From NCBI RefSeq assembly GCF_017877055.1, contig NZ_JAGIPG010000002.1:310001-374000 (forward strand): a stretch of 64,000 nt of DNA. The letters are read 5' to 3'. The notes under the pieces were generated by a model. That model searched no databases. It was given only the letters and a program-made list of their open reading frames with translations, and had not been told where the DNA came from. This document shows, in pieces, positions 27,944 to 36,757 of this stretch. The translations under genes and the position numbers were made by a program. Source of the DNA: Neorhizobium galegae. GTDB taxonomy: Bacteria > Pseudomonadota > Alphaproteobacteria > Rhizobiales > Rhizobiaceae. The stretch's first letter is position 1; each line of letters opens with the position of its first letter.

Positions 27944-28195
27944 ATGACGCTCGTGACATTGCCCAACAAGATCATGCGAAACAGCCATCACACGCTTCTG
28001 GTCATGCGCGACGGCGGCACATGCCAGGCCGTCTGCGTGGTCAACGACGGCAGGATCGGCGACGTGCGCTCGAAACTGGGTCTCATCGAGACGATCGCCA
28101 ACAGAAAGCTCAATCACGGCGAAGTGGCCTTCGACGGGCGCGTCTGGATTACCCATTCCGACATGCCGCGCCCGCTGCATGCGGGGCGCCACTGA
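27944..28195 (+). CDS. small conserved-looking protein of unknown function
   Basis: This 83-residue protein starts at ATG 27944 behind a strong AAGGAGAAG. It is soluble, mildly basic, has two Cys (GGTCQAVCVVNDGRIG) and no membrane segment or signal peptide. I do not recognise a domain. Codon usage looks native and the ribosome site is good, so I consider it real. It stands alone in a 150-bp plus 880-bp intergenic setting. Confidence 0.6.
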   Translation: MTLVTLPNKIMRNSHHTLLVMRDGGTCQAVCVVNDGRIGDVRSKLGLIETIANRKLNHGEVAFDGRVWITHSDMPRPLHAGRH

Positions 28196-28249
28196 CAAAG
28201 GCTGGAGCTGGCAAGAGGGCATGGTCATCCCTTGGCGATCCTCGGTTTC

Positions 28250-28770
28250 CTTTCGTCATCCTCGGGCGAGCAAAGCAAGACCCGAGGATCGGACGGGGCG
28301 CTGGGAGCTGCCTCGTAAATAATAAGTTAGGTGACACCTCTCAGCCCCCGTTCGGCGGTTATGCCCGCGACTGCGGTCCCTCTGCGATGACGGGGGTTGT
28401 GGGAACGGTTGCGTGCCCCTCCTGGGGAGGGCGTCATGCACGCTCTCAGGCGACGATGCCGCAGGCCATGACTGCCGCCCGGCATCGTCTTCCACCTGCG
28501 CCGCACAATCCGGGTTTTGAAAAACCCTCGGACGCCGCCCGGCGCGGCCCCGATCACCCTGTGTGCCTCACAGGCACGCCCGGCGCTCCATGATGGAAAA
28601 CGAGACGAGAAGTCGGTCCGACAGCTTCTCACCGGTCCCACGTCGCCGGAGGGAGACCATTGTCCGCGAACCCCGGATGGCAGGACTTACGTCGTTTCCT
28701 GCCCACCCGGCGCCGGCCCCGCCTCGCCGGCACGCCTGCCGGTGTACCCGTGACGGAACGGGGGGATTGT
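28250..28770. repeat. candidate dispersed element or degenerate sequence
   Basis: A region of unusual texture starts with a CCTCGGG/CCCGAGG palindrome (28254-28290). It then carries CTCCTGGGGAGGG, several GC-rich hairpins and uninterrupted but startless frames. It resembles dispersed intergenic repeats I have seen in rhizobial and Bradyrhizobium-type genomes; that likeness is from memory only and the limits are approximate. Confidence 0.35.
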
Positions 28771-28871
28771 AGGCATGGGGCGGGAGGGCGGGGATGAGGG
28801 GGAGGTTAAGTGCTTGATGGGGCTGGCGGGGATGTGCCGATTGTGCCCGGATGGGTCGGCGTTCGGAGGGT

Positions 28872-28955
28872 GGATCCTCGGGTCAAGCCCGAGGATGACG
28901 ACCTTGGGTGTTGTACTCTCTCCTCCGTCATCCTCGGGCTTGACCCGAGGATCCA
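28872..28955. repeat. inverted pair of REP-like palindromes
   Basis: A 29-bp unit (28872-28900), itself palindromic around CCTCGGG-TCAAG-CCCGAGG, is repeated exactly in inverted orientation at 28926-28954 with a 25-bp spacer. A diverged third copy is at 28254-28290. This is the typical REP-like intergenic repeat texture of Rhizobiales. Confidence 0.75.
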
Positions 28956-29077
28956 GTCGCCGTGCGGTCGCACGGCGACACCCAGGCATTGCGCCTGGAA
29001 GGGTGAGGCCTACCGCGTAAGGAGAACAGCCATATCTGGCCCCGGAGCAAACCCGAGGGCCGGATATCGCGGAAGTA

Positions 29078-30025
29078 TCAGCGGAAGAGGTCGAGAATGC
29101 GCTTCGACTGCTCGTTGACGATGCTGAGGCCGATCGTCTGGAGCTGCTGCTGCACCTTGGTGGCGGCAAGCTTGACGGCGCTCTCTTCCATGTTGGCATC
29201 GACGAGACGCCCGACGCCGCGATCGATCGCATCCTGCAGCTTGGAGAGGAATTCCGTATTGGCGCTGATACGGCTCGACGTGGAGCCGAGCTTGGCGCCG
29301 GCGGAAGTGAGACTCGAAAGCATGCTGTCGGTGGCGGAGATCATGCCGTCCAGTTCGTCTTCGGTCGTCGAATTCGAGATCTTGATTTCGCTGGCGGTTG
29401 CCGACCCCTGCGATCCCGTATCGAGAAGATAATATTCGTAGGCGGTGCCGTTGTCGGTGGTACCCGAATAGGCCTTGGTCAGAAGGCCGTTGGCCGCATC
29501 GCCGCTGCTGGTCAGCGTCGTCGAGGCGGTATCGAAATCGATCGTGTTGAGGCCCGTGGTGCCGTCCGGGTTGGTCGATGCGGACGCAAGCAGCGACTTG
29601 ACGCCTGGTGCCCTGGCGGAACTCAGCCAGTTCTCGCCGTTGAAGGAGGACGATTCGGCGACCATGCCCAGTTGCTCCTTGAGCTGGCCGATCTCAGCAT
29701 TGATGGCGTCGCGGTCCACGCCCGGCGAGCGCGCCAGAATGAGTTTCGCCTTGATCTCCGAAACCAGGCTGGTCGCGGCCTCCATGCCGAGCGAAGCCGT
29801 ATCCGTCATCGCGGCGGCAAGGCCCGACGCATCCCCGACTGCCGAGAGCGACATGCCCGTCGAACGCATGGATGTGGCGATCGACCAATAGGCGGCGTTG
29901 TCGGATGCCGTATTGACGTTGCGCCCGGTTGCCACCTGGACCGTGTTACGCTCCAGCGCCTTGGCGGAACCGGTCAGCAATAACAGCGCAGAGGCCGCCG
30001 ACTGATTGTAAGAAATGCTGCTCAT
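29078..30025 (-). CDS. flagellin, isolated copy
   Basis: This 315-residue flagellin has the conserved N-terminal D0/D1 helices (NQSAASALLLLTGSAKALER, NTVQVATGRNVNTASDNAAYWS) and C-terminal coil (KLAATKVQQQLQTIGLSIVN). The central variable part (about 130-200) is rich in Thr, Ser and Ala. ATG 30025 places the family start MSSISYN; an upstream in-frame ATG adds nine residues. It would be exported by the flagellar secretion system and built into the filament. No flagellar gene lies in the window, so it is outside the usual rhizobial flagellin cluster. Confidence 0.88.
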   Translation of the reverse strand: MSSISYNQSAASALLLLTGSAKALERNTVQVATGRNVNTASDNAAYWSIATSMRSTGMSLSAVGDASGLAAAMTDTASLGMEAATSLVSEIKAKLILARSPGVDRDAINAEIGQLKEQLGMVAESSSFNGENWLSSARAPGVKSLLASASTNPDGTTGLNTIDFDTASTTLTSSGDAANGLLTKAYSGTTDNGTAYEYYLLDTGSQGSATASEIKISNSTTEDELDGMISATDSMLSSLTSAGAKLGSTSSRISANTEFLSKLQDAIDRGVGRLVDANMEESAVKLAATKVQQQLQTIGLSIVNEQSKRILDLFR

Positions 30026-30081
30026 GAAGCGTCTCGCAGGTGGGAAGGACACGTTAAGGGCTCAGGCAGTGAAGATTGGCG

Positions 30082-30240
30082 TCATGCCCGTGAGCTGTCG
30101 CCGCGTTGGCGCACGAACCCATCACCTGCATTGACGTTGCATGAGCGAACTTTCAAAGCATTTGCAGGATTTATTAAGGTTTTAGTGATTGGCGGATTTT
30201 TTTGAGACGAATGTGGCGCGGCGACAAGATCAAACCGCAT
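30082..30240 (-). pseudogene. ccdB toxin vestige (start of gene, then unrelated sequence)
   Basis: An ATG 2 bp after the ccdA stop, the normal ccdA-ccdB spacing, opens MRFDLVAAPHSSQKNPP, which reads like the first residues of CcdB (M-x-F-D-V/L). After about 17 codons the match ends and the frame runs on as unrelated sequence to a stop at 52 codons. A real CcdB is about 100 residues, and this space is occupied by the flagellin upstream region. It is most likely a truncated toxin gene; chance is not excluded. Confidence 0.45.
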
Positions 30241-30242
30241 CG

Positions 30243-30473
30243 TCAGAACTGGCGATACTTTGCAAGCGGCAAGCCATGTTTCTCGACATACTCATTGTGA
30301 AACCGGATTGCCTCGGCACTTTCCCGCCGCCAAAGGCGCTCCCGCTCGGCTTTGAGGGCCTTGGCGATGCCTTCCTCGGCGGCCTGCGAGAGGTCAATCT
30401 TCAGCGCGCGAGCCTCGGCAACAAGGTTGCCGTCTAACAAAAGCCCAGTCGATTTGCGGGTGGGCTGGGACAT
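30243..30473 (-). CDS. ccdA: CcdA-family antitoxin
   Basis: This 76-residue protein has the ribbon-helix-helix-type N-terminal part (LLLDGNLVAEARALKIDLSQ then AAEEGIAKAL) and the CcdA C-terminal toxin-neutralising tail (ERERLWRRESAEAIRFHNEY then VEKHGLPLAKYRQF). CcdA normally binds and inactivates the gyrase poison CcdB and represses its own operon. GGAGG lies upstream of ATG 30473, and a perfect palindrome overlaps the leader. No intact ccdB follows. It is 55 bp downstream of lepA on the same strand. Confidence 0.88.
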   Translation of the reverse strand: MSQPTRKSTGLLLDGNLVAEARALKIDLSQAAEEGIAKALKAERERLWRRESAEAIRFHNEYVEKHGLPLAKYRQF

Positions 30474-30484
30474 TCCAACCTCCA

Positions 30485-30515
30485 AGTTCATGCGCAAAAT
30501 ATATGCGCATGAACT
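30485..30515. promoter_or_regulatory. 31-bp palindrome at the ccdA leader, antitoxin operator candidate
   Basis: The 12-bp arms AGTTCATGCGCA and exact inverse are separated by 7 bp (AAATATA). It ends 11 bp upstream of the ccdA ATG and begins 14 bp after the lepA stop. This is the expected place for autorepression by an RHH antitoxin. Confidence 0.7.
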
Positions 30516-30528
30516 CTGGATAGAAAGA

Positions 30529-32355
30529 TCAGTCGTCCTTCATCTTCAAGGCGGCGATGAACGCTTCCTGCGGGATGTCGACCTTGCCGAACTGCCGCAT
30601 GCGCTTCTTGCCTTCCTTCTGCTTGTCGAGCAGCTTGCGCTTGCGGGTGGCGTCGCCGCCGTAGCATTTTGCGGTCACGTCCTTGCGCATGGCCGAGATC
30701 GTTTCGCGGGCGATCACGTTGCCGCCGATCGCCGCCTGGATCGGTATCTTGAACATGTGGCGCGGGATCAGGTCCTTCAGCTTCTCGCACATGTCGCGGC
30801 CGCGCTTCTCCGCCGCAGAACGATGGACCAGCATGGAGAGCGCATCGACCGGCTCGCCGTTGACCATGATCGACATCTTCACGAGGTTGCCCTCGCGATA
30901 GCCGTGCAGATGGTAGTCGAACGAGGCATAACCCTTGGAGATCGACTTCAGCCGGTCGTAGAAATCGAACACCACTTCGTTGAGCGGCAGCTCGTAGGTG
31001 AGCATGGCGCGCTTGCCGACATAGGTGAGTTCGGTCTGGATTCCGCGGCGGTCCTGGCAGAGCTTCAGGATGCCGCCGAGATAGTCGTCGGGGGTGAGGA
31101 TGGTCGCCTTGATCCAGGGCTCCTGGATTTCCGAAATCTTGACCACGTCCGGCATGTCCGCCGGATTGTGCAGCTCGCGCTCGGAACCATCGGTCATGGT
31201 CAGCTTGTAGACAACCGAAGGCGCCGTGGCGATCAGGTCGAGGTCGAACTCGCGCTCCAGGCGCTCCTGGATGATTTCGAGATGCAGGAGGCCTAGGAAA
31301 CCGCAGCGGAAGCCGAAGCCGAGCGCCGCCGAGCTTTCCATTTCGAAGGAGAACGAGGCGTCGTTGAGGCGCAGCTTGCCCATCGCGGCGCGCAAATCCT
31401 CGAAATCGGCGGCATCGACCGGGAAGAGGCCGCAGAACACCACCGGCTGAGCAGGTTTAAAACCGGGAAGCGCCTTGGCGGTCGGGCGCTTGTCCTCAGT
31501 GATCGTATCGCCGACGCGGGTATCGGCCACTTCCTTGATCGAGCCGGTGAAGAAACCGATCTCGCCCGGGCCGAGGCTGTCGACGGCCAGCATTTTCGGG
31601 GTCAGGACGCCGACGCGCTCCACCTGGTATTTGGCGTCGGTGCCCATCATGCGGATGGTCTGGCCCTTGGTCAGCACGCCGTCGTGAATGCGCACCAGAA
31701 CCATGACGCCGAGATAGGTGTCATACCAGCTGTCGACCAGCAGCGCCTTCAGCGGGCCTTTTTCGCCAAGCTCGCTCTTCGGCGGCGGCAGCTGGTGGAC
31801 GATCGCTTCGAGCACATCCGGAATGCCGAGGCCGGTCTTCGCCGAGATCAGCACTGCCTGCGACGCGTCGATGCCGATCACTTCCTCGATCTGCTCGCGG
31901 ATGCGGTCGGGTTCGGCGGCCGGCAGGTCGATCTTGTTGAGGACGGTGACGATCTCGTGGTTGTTGTCGATCGCCTGATAGACGTTGGCGAGCGTCTGGG
32001 CCTCGACGCCCTGGGAGGCGTCGACGACGAGAAGCGACCCTTCGCAGGCCGACAGCGAACGCGAGACTTCGTAGGCGAAGTCGACATGGCCGGGCGTGTC
32101 GATCAGGTTGAGGATATAGGTCTCGCCGTTATTCGCCTTGTAGTGCAGGCGCACGGTCTGGGCCTTGATGGTGATGCCGCGCTCGCGCTCGATATCCATC
32201 GAGTCCAGCACCTGTTCCGACATGTCGCGCTCGGCAAGACCGCCGGTCGTCTGGATCAGCCGGTCGGCCAACGTCGACTTGCCGTGGTCGATATGCGCCA
32301 CGATCGAGAAGTTGCGGATATGGTCAAGCGGAGTGCGGGTGGAATTGGTGCTCAT
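30529..32355 (-). CDS. lepA: elongation factor 4 (LepA), back-translocating GTPase
   Basis: This 608-residue ribosome-associated GTPase has G1 AHIDHGKS (about 20-27), G3 DTPGHVDF and G4 NKIDLP in a 180-residue G domain. EF-G-like domains II, III and V follow, and a LepA-specific C-terminal domain ends with [18 protein letters not shown]. All G motifs are intact and the length is normal. ATG 32355 ([17 protein letters not shown]) fits homologues better than an upstream in-frame ATG. Confidence 0.97.
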   Translation of the reverse strand: MSTNSTRTPLDHIRNFSIVAHIDHGKSTLADRLIQTTGGLAERDMSEQVLDSMDIERERGITIKAQTVRLHYKANNGETYILNLIDTPGHVDFAYEVSRSLSACEGSLLVVDASQGVEAQTLANVYQAIDNNHEIVTVLNKIDLPAAEPDRIREQIEEVIGIDASQAVLISAKTGLGIPDVLEAIVHQLPPPKSELGEKGPLKALLVDSWYDTYLGVMVLVRIHDGVLTKGQTIRMMGTDAKYQVERVGVLTPKMLAVDSLGPGEIGFFTGSIKEVADTRVGDTITEDKRPTAKALPGFKPAQPVVFCGLFPVDAADFEDLRAAMGKLRLNDASFSFEMESSAALGFGFRCGFLGLLHLEIIQERLEREFDLDLIATAPSVVYKLTMTDGSERELHNPADMPDVVKISEIQEPWIKATILTPDDYLGGILKLCQDRRGIQTELTYVGKRAMLTYELPLNEVVFDFYDRLKSISKGYASFDYHLHGYREGNLVKMSIMVNGEPVDALSMLVHRSAAEKRGRDMCEKLKDLIPRHMFKIPIQAAIGGNVIARETISAMRKDVTAKCYGGDATRKRKLLDKQKEGKKRMRQFGKVDIPQEAFIAALKMKDD

Positions 32356-32437
32356 GGCTCGCGCATATAGCAGCGCGAATCCCTGGCGCAAAGCGGAAAG
32401 ATAACCTTTCGTTGAGGATAAAGCCCGCAGTCGCAGG

Positions 32438-33691
32438 CTATTTGGCGGGGTTTTCCGCCTCCGGGCCGGTCATGACGGAGGCGTTCGGAAGCTGGGCGCT
32501 TCTGAGCCCGACATTCTCCCGCTCGTCGGCAGGCACGCCCTCGCGTTCCCTGAGGCGCCAGATCACATAAGCCCCATAGGCGATCGCCACCAGGATCACG
32601 GCGTAGATGAAGGTGTGCTGGCCGAAAGCCGGGGTGAGCAGGGTGACGCCGAGCGGCACGATGGTCGCCGCCGTCGACCAGGCGACCAAGAGCGTCGAGG
32701 AAAGCGGCACGAAATCGCCGGGGTCGGCCCGGTCGTTGGCATGCGCATTGGCGACCGAATAGACGGTCTCGACCGCGCCGCCGAAAACGAGGAAGACGAG
32801 CATCAGGACGATCATCATCGAGAAGGATACGAACAGCGCCGCAAAACCCGCCGCGACGATCAGCGCGCAGGTGATCAGCAGCACGAAACGGCGGTCGATG
32901 CGGTCCGACAGCATGCCGAGCGGATATTGCACGAACAGCAGGCCGGTCTGCATCACCAGCATCAAGAGCGCCACATCCGTCTGGGCCACGTGATTGGTGG
33001 TGGCGTAGATCGGCACGAAACCCTGCACCACCATCGAAAGCCCGCCGGACGCGAGCACCCCGATCAGCCCGACCGGCGAGATGCGCCAGGCCATTTTGAT
33101 GTCGACATTGACATTGGCCGGTGCGGGCGGGTTCGGCAGGCGGGTGAGCCCGATCGGCAGGATGGCGAGCGCCGTGACGAAGACCACCGCAAGCGGCGCC
33201 AGATTGCCGTCCGCGGGAATGCGCCCAAACAGCCAGGCGCCGGCCCCGAGACCCAGCACGAAGGCCATGTAGAAGAAGGACATCGCCCGGCCGCGCCATT
33301 CGTTCGAGGCGGCGTGGTTGAGCCAGCTCTGGGCGATGATGAAATTGACGTTGGACGCTGCCCCGTAAACGCCGCGTGCCAAAACCCACCAGATCGGCGG
33401 CGGATTGGTGGCGATCAGCACGGCGGCGATGATCACCATCGCCATCGAGCAGGAGAACAGGCGGGCATGCCCGACCCGGCGGATCAGCGGCCCGCCGACG
33501 AGGCAGCCGACCAGGCCGCCAAAGGCGAGCGTCGGGACGGCGGCGCTGGCGGCCCAGGGGTCGCTCGTCTGCGTCAGCACGAAAGGCACATAGGCGGACA
33601 TGATGCCGCTGCCGACGGCGGCGATCGTCATCGAGACGACGATACTGGCGATCGACAGGGGCGACGCCGTTTCGATTATCTTGCCGGTCAT
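32438..33691 (-). CDS. MFS transporter (YcaD-like)
   Basis: This 417-residue inner-membrane protein has about 12 hydrophobic segments in two six-helix halves with a cytoplasmic loop near residue 190-205. The second-half motif [19 protein letters not shown] then [14 protein letters not shown] contains the MFS loop signature (G-x-LSDRxxRR). The substrate is unknown. The open frame runs on upstream of ATG 33691 but that part is antisense to the next gene and has no ribosome site. It diverges from an XRE-cupin regulator gene, the usual layout for a regulated exporter or importer. Confidence 0.87.
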   Translation of the reverse strand: MTGKIIETASPLSIASIVVSMTIAAVGSGIMSAYVPFVLTQTSDPWAASAAVPTLAFGGLVGCLVGGPLIRRVGHARLFSCSMAMVIIAAVLIATNPPPIWWVLARGVYGAASNVNFIIAQSWLNHAASNEWRGRAMSFFYMAFVLGLGAGAWLFGRIPADGNLAPLAVVFVTALAILPIGLTRLPNPPAPANVNVDIKMAWRISPVGLIGVLASGGLSMVVQGFVPIYATTNHVAQTDVALLMLVMQTGLLFVQYPLGMLSDRIDRRFVLLITCALIVAAGFAALFVSFSMMIVLMLVFLVFGGAVETVYSVANAHANDRADPGDFVPLSSTLLVAWSTAATIVPLGVTLLTPAFGQHTFIYAVILVAIAYGAYVIWRLREREGVPADERENVGLRSAQLPNASVMTGPEAENPAK

Positions 33692-33846
33692 CCAGTCCCC
33701 CGCAATCACGGGCGCCGGCAGTTTCCGCCGACTTGAAGCCCGATGATGCTCCATAGCCGATGGACCATGACAGGAGCTATCGCGGAAACGCCATTGCTTG
33801 TAAAATTCGACGGTTCCATCATAGTGCCACTTGATTCCACGATAAG

Positions 33847-33861
33847 AGAATGCAATTCTCA
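33847..33861. promoter_or_regulatory. GAGAAT-GCA-ATTCTC palindrome upstream of the XRE-cupin gene
   Basis: Perfect 6-bp arms with a 3-bp spacer lie 5 bp before the regulator ATG, in the divergent spacer with the MFS gene. It is a plausible operator for the regulator itself. Confidence 0.45.
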
Positions 33862-33865
33862 AATC

Positions 33866-34441
33866 ATGGAAACGACGGATCATGACATCGAAAATGCCAT
33901 CAGCGAGCGGCTGAAGAGCCTGCGGGCCCGCGCCGGGCTGACGCTCGACGAATTGGCGAGCCGTTCCGGCGTCAGCCGCGCGATGATTTCCCGGATCGAG
34001 CGGGCGGAGGCGAGCCCGACCGCGGCGCTGCTGGCGAGGCTGTCGGAAGCGCTCGGCCTCTCGCTCTCCGCCTTTTTCGCCGATGACGAACCGCAGAACT
34101 CGCCGCTCAGCCGCAGGGCGGAGCAGAAGCTGTGGCGTGATCCGCATACGGGTTATCTGCGCCGCTCGGTTTCGCCGCCGGGCACGCCGAGCAGGGTCGA
34201 TATCGTCGAGGTGGATTTCCCCGCCCATGCGCGGGTCAGCTTTCCGCCGCGCGAGGAAAGCCGGGTGATGACCCAGCATGTCTGGCTCTTCGAGGGTGTG
34301 CTGGAGATGATCATCGGCGAGACCGTCCACAGGCTGCATCCCGGCGACTGCCTCTACATGGATATCGGCGACGCCTTCGACTTCCACAATCCATCCGACC
34401 AGCCGGCCCGTTACGCCGTCATCCTCGACCGCGGCCGCTAA
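33866..34441 (+). CDS. XRE-family transcriptional regulator with cupin domain
   Basis: This 191-residue protein has an N-terminal helix-turn-helix (about 12-65, LRARAGLTLDELASRSGVSR) and a C-terminal cupin barrel (about 115-185, HVWLFEGVLEMIIGETVHRL, GDCLYMDIGDAFDFHNPSDQ). Proteins of this type sense small ligands or metals and control an adjacent transporter or enzyme gene. Here the divergent partner is an MFS transporter and the downstream neighbour is a GNAT acetyltransferase. The ATG at 33866 lacks a strong ribosome site; an in-frame upstream ATG at 33743 would overlap the spacer. Confidence 0.86.
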   Translation: METTDHDIENAISERLKSLRARAGLTLDELASRSGVSRAMISRIERAEASPTAALLARLSEALGLSLSAFFADDEPQNSPLSRRAEQKLWRDPHTGYLRRSVSPPGTPSRVDIVEVDFPAHARVSFPPREESRVMTQHVWLFEGVLEMIIGETVHRLHPGDCLYMDIGDAFDFHNPSDQPARYAVILDRGR

Positions 34442-34471
34442 ACCTTTCCAAATGCCAGGAGCCTCTTCAAG

Positions 34472-34993
34472 ATGACCGTCACCATCCGCATCCTCAATGC
34501 CGGCGAGACCCGCGCCGCGATCGCCGATCTCTCCGAGACCCTGTCCGACTGCGTCAACGGCGGGGCTTCGCTCGGCTTCATGCTGCCCTTCGAGCCGGAG
34601 GATGCGGTCGGCTACTGGCAGGAGATTGCCGATGCGGTCGAAAAGGGCGTCATCATCCTCGCTGCAGCCGAACTGGAGGGCAAGGTCGTCGGCACGGTGC
34701 AGGTGGGCCTTGCCTCGAAGCCGAACCAGCCGCATCGCGGCGACCTGATGAAGCTCCTCGTGCATCGCTCCGCCCGCGGGCTCGGCCTGTCGCGCAAGCT
34801 GATGGAGGCGGTGGAAGCAGAAGCCGCACGGCGCGGCCGCACGCTTCTTGTGCTCGACACGGCGACCGGCAGCGATGCGGAAAAGATCTATCCGCGCTTC
34901 GGCTGGGAGCGGGCAGGCGTTATTCCGGATTATGCCCTGTGGCCGCAAGGCGGTTTCTGCGCGACCACGCTGTTCTACAAGCGGGTTGCTTGA
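34472..34993 (+). CDS. GNAT-family N-acetyltransferase
   Basis: This 173-residue enzyme has the GNAT core, including LVHRSARGLGLSRKLMEAVE (acetyl-CoA pyrophosphate loop, R/Q-x-x-G-x-G/A, about 89-108) and LLVLDTATGSDAEKIYPRFG (about 126-145). The substrate is unknown. It starts 30 bp after the XRE-cupin gene, so the regulator and acetyltransferase are likely co-transcribed and may respond to the same small molecule as the divergent MFS transporter. Confidence 0.85.
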   Translation: MTVTIRILNAGETRAAIADLSETLSDCVNGGASLGFMLPFEPEDAVGYWQEIADAVEKGVIILAAAELEGKVVGTVQVGLASKPNQPHRGDLMKLLVHRSARGLGLSRKLMEAVEAEAARRGRTLLVLDTATGSDAEKIYPRFGWERAGVIPDYALWPQGGFCATTLFYKRVA

Positions 34994-35100
34994 GGGCGAA
35001 ATAAAAATCCAGCAACACGGCTGCCTCCATCTCGATTTATTCTTGCAAATCAGGACATATGAATGGGCGTCGTTGATCAGGCGCTATCATGGGGGACTTA

Positions 35101-35490
35101 ATGTTGACTTTTATTTCGCTGCCGGCGATGCGCCGGGCAGCCCTGGTGGTTCTGACGGCAACCATCTGCTCCACGGCCGGACAGGCGCTGTCCGCGGACG
35201 TGAGCTTCGTGATGCGCAACGAGCATCCGAACGCCGTCGAGGTCGAGCTTTACAGCCAGGACCGCAAGCATGTCTGGCCGGGCGGCAACCAGGTCTATTA
35301 TCTGGATGACGGCGAATCCAAGCAGATCCACCTCTCCTGCCAGCAGGGCGAGAACATCTGCTACGGCGCCTGGGTCTCCGGCGACAAGCAGACCTATTGG
35401 GGCACGGGTCCGAACAACAAGGAAGCCTGCGAAGACTGCTGCTACGTCTGCGAGGGCGGCGAGACCGAGGAAATCAACCTGGTCGAGTAA
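35101..35490 (+). CDS. exported Cys-rich protein of unknown function
   Basis: This 129-residue protein has a signal peptide (MRRAALVVLTATICSTAGQA followed by LSA, cleaved before DVSF). The mature part holds six Cys (LSC, NIC, EAC, ECCYVC group) in a compact domain, with YLDDGESKQIHLSCQQGENI as the most recognisable stretch. Disulfide-bonded periplasmic location is likely. I do not recognise the family. ATG 35101 has GGGGGAC 6 nt upstream; ATG 35089 is an in-frame alternative. Flanking genes give no clue. Confidence 0.6.
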   Translation: MLTFISLPAMRRAALVVLTATICSTAGQALSADVSFVMRNEHPNAVEVELYSQDRKHVWPGGNQVYYLDDGESKQIHLSCQQGENICYGAWVSGDKQTYWGTGPNNKEACEDCCYVCEGGETEEINLVE

Positions 35491-35537
35491 GCAGGTCTGA
35501 AACAGGATCGGCCGCTCGGCCGGCCGGTCCTTTCGGC

Positions 35538-36158
35538 TCAGCGGTTTTCTTCAGTGGCCATAAACGGGGCGATGGCCGTTTCCAGCACCATCCCGGCTGT
35601 CCAGTGGACCGCGTTCCAGCCGAACACTCGGGCCGCCTCCACATTTTCGAGCGTGTCGTCGAGGAAGAGAATCTCGTCGGGCGAGGCACCCGCTTCCGTC
35701 GTGGCAAGGCGGAAGAAGTCCTGCGCCGGCTTGCGATGGCCGAATTTGGCGGAATAGAAAATGCCGTCGAAATGGCCGGCGAGGCCGAGTTCATCCATCA
35801 GCCAGGCTGCGCGCCGGTGTTCCTGGTTGGTGGCGAGATAAAGCGCCAAACCGGTTTCCCGAACCGCAGCAAGATCGTCGATCAGCTTCGGGTCCAGCCG
35901 GGAATCGTTTTCGAACCAATATTGCAGCAAGGTTTCCGCTTCGAGATGCGGCGCGATCTCCTGAAGCACCGCGCTTAGGCGAGGCTCGATCGGCTCCCGG
36001 CCGGTGACGATATCCGGCCAGTGGCGCTTGAAGAATTCCCTTTGCAGAACCTCGACGGACAGGCCGAGGTCGCGCTCCAGGTCTGTTGCAAAAGGAAGGC
36101 CGTCGGATGGCCGGCCATGCACGAGAACGCCGTCGACATCGACCATCAAAACTTTCAT
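35538..36158 (-). CDS. HAD-superfamily hydrolase
   Basis: This 206-residue protein has HAD motif I DVDGVLVHGR (nucleophile Asp7, acid Asp9), motif II as the Thr of LYLATNQEH (about residue 110) and motif IV in EILFLDDTLENVEAAR (about 168-183). The small helical cap between motifs I and II fits phosphatases of the HAD subfamily I type. The substrate is unknown. It is convergent with the exported protein gene and divergent from the next. Confidence 0.83.
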   Translation of the reverse strand: MKVLMVDVDGVLVHGRPSDGLPFATDLERDLGLSVEVLQREFFKRHWPDIVTGREPIEPRLSAVLQEIAPHLEAETLLQYWFENDSRLDPKLIDDLAAVRETGLALYLATNQEHRRAAWLMDELGLAGHFDGIFYSAKFGHRKPAQDFFRLATTEAGASPDEILFLDDTLENVEAARVFGWNAVHWTAGMVLETAIAPFMATEENR

Positions 36159-36245
36159 TGTGCAGACCTTCCGTTTTGAAAACTGACAGCGAATTGCTGT
36201 AGCAATTGCGAATGCGGCTCTCTAGAGCGAAGAGGTATCGGCAAG

Positions 36246-36749
36246 ATGACACGCTGGCTTCGTGAAATTGGATCGCTGGTGGTGGTCTCGCTGGGACTTG
36301 CCTTCAACGCGGCCGCTCAGGACGTGCCGAAGTTCGCGCAATTCGCAGAGAAGGTCTATTCCGGGCCGCACGCGCCGGTAAAGCTCGTCACCAGGGATGA
36401 CCAGGCCTTCGCTACCCGGCTGAAACAGGCAGCCGGCCAGCCAGTGAATTTTGCAGGCCATTATGTTCTCGCGACCTGGGGCTGCGGAGCGGAGTGCTTG
36501 GGCGGCGCGGTGATCGATGCCCGCAGCGGCAAGGTCGCTTTTCTGCCCTATTCGGTCTGCTGCTGGGGTGAGGGCGATCCGTTCTATTACCGCAAGGACA
36601 GCCGGCTGATCGTCTTTTCCGGCGTGCTCAACGAAGAAAGCCCGAAGGGCGCGCATTTCTTCGAGTTGCGGGATGGCGTGTTTCTGCATCTGACGAGCCG
36701 CGCCAAGGACGGCACGGCCCTTTCCGGCATTCCGAAGCCGGCGAAATAG
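36246..36749 (+). CDS. exported protein of unknown function
   Basis: This 167-residue protein has a signal peptide (MTRWLREIGSLVVVSLGLAF then NAAAQ, cut before DVPK). The mature part contains ATWGCGAECLGGAVIDARSG, VAFLPYSVCCWGEGDPFYYR and LIVFSGVLNEE, reading like a small beta-rich periplasmic domain with four Cys. I cannot assign a family with certainty. It is convergent with the hydrolase gene next to it, ending 8 bp from its stop. Confidence 0.65.
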   Translation: MTRWLREIGSLVVVSLGLAFNAAAQDVPKFAQFAEKVYSGPHAPVKLVTRDDQAFATRLKQAAGQPVNFAGHYVLATWGCGAECLGGAVIDARSGKVAFLPYSVCCWGEGDPFYYRKDSRLIVFSGVLNEESPKGAHFFELRDGVFLHLTSRAKDGTALSGIPKPAK

Positions 36750-36757
36750 CCTGCTGA

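Larger units (their letters stand above)
28196..29077. other. gene-poor repeat-bearing spacer
   Basis: These 882 bp hold no credible gene. Several open frames on both strands are short, lack ribosome sites and are rich in Pro, Arg and Gly. The part up to about 28770 has many small hairpins (for example GTGCCT-CAC-AGGCAC near 28563), and the part after it holds REP-like palindromes. Confidence 0.55.

Noticed and set aside
28687..29232. 181-codon minus-strand frame over the repeat-bearing spacer
   Set aside because: It overlaps the flagellin end, has no ribosome site and no recognisable domain; it follows the GC-rich repeat texture.
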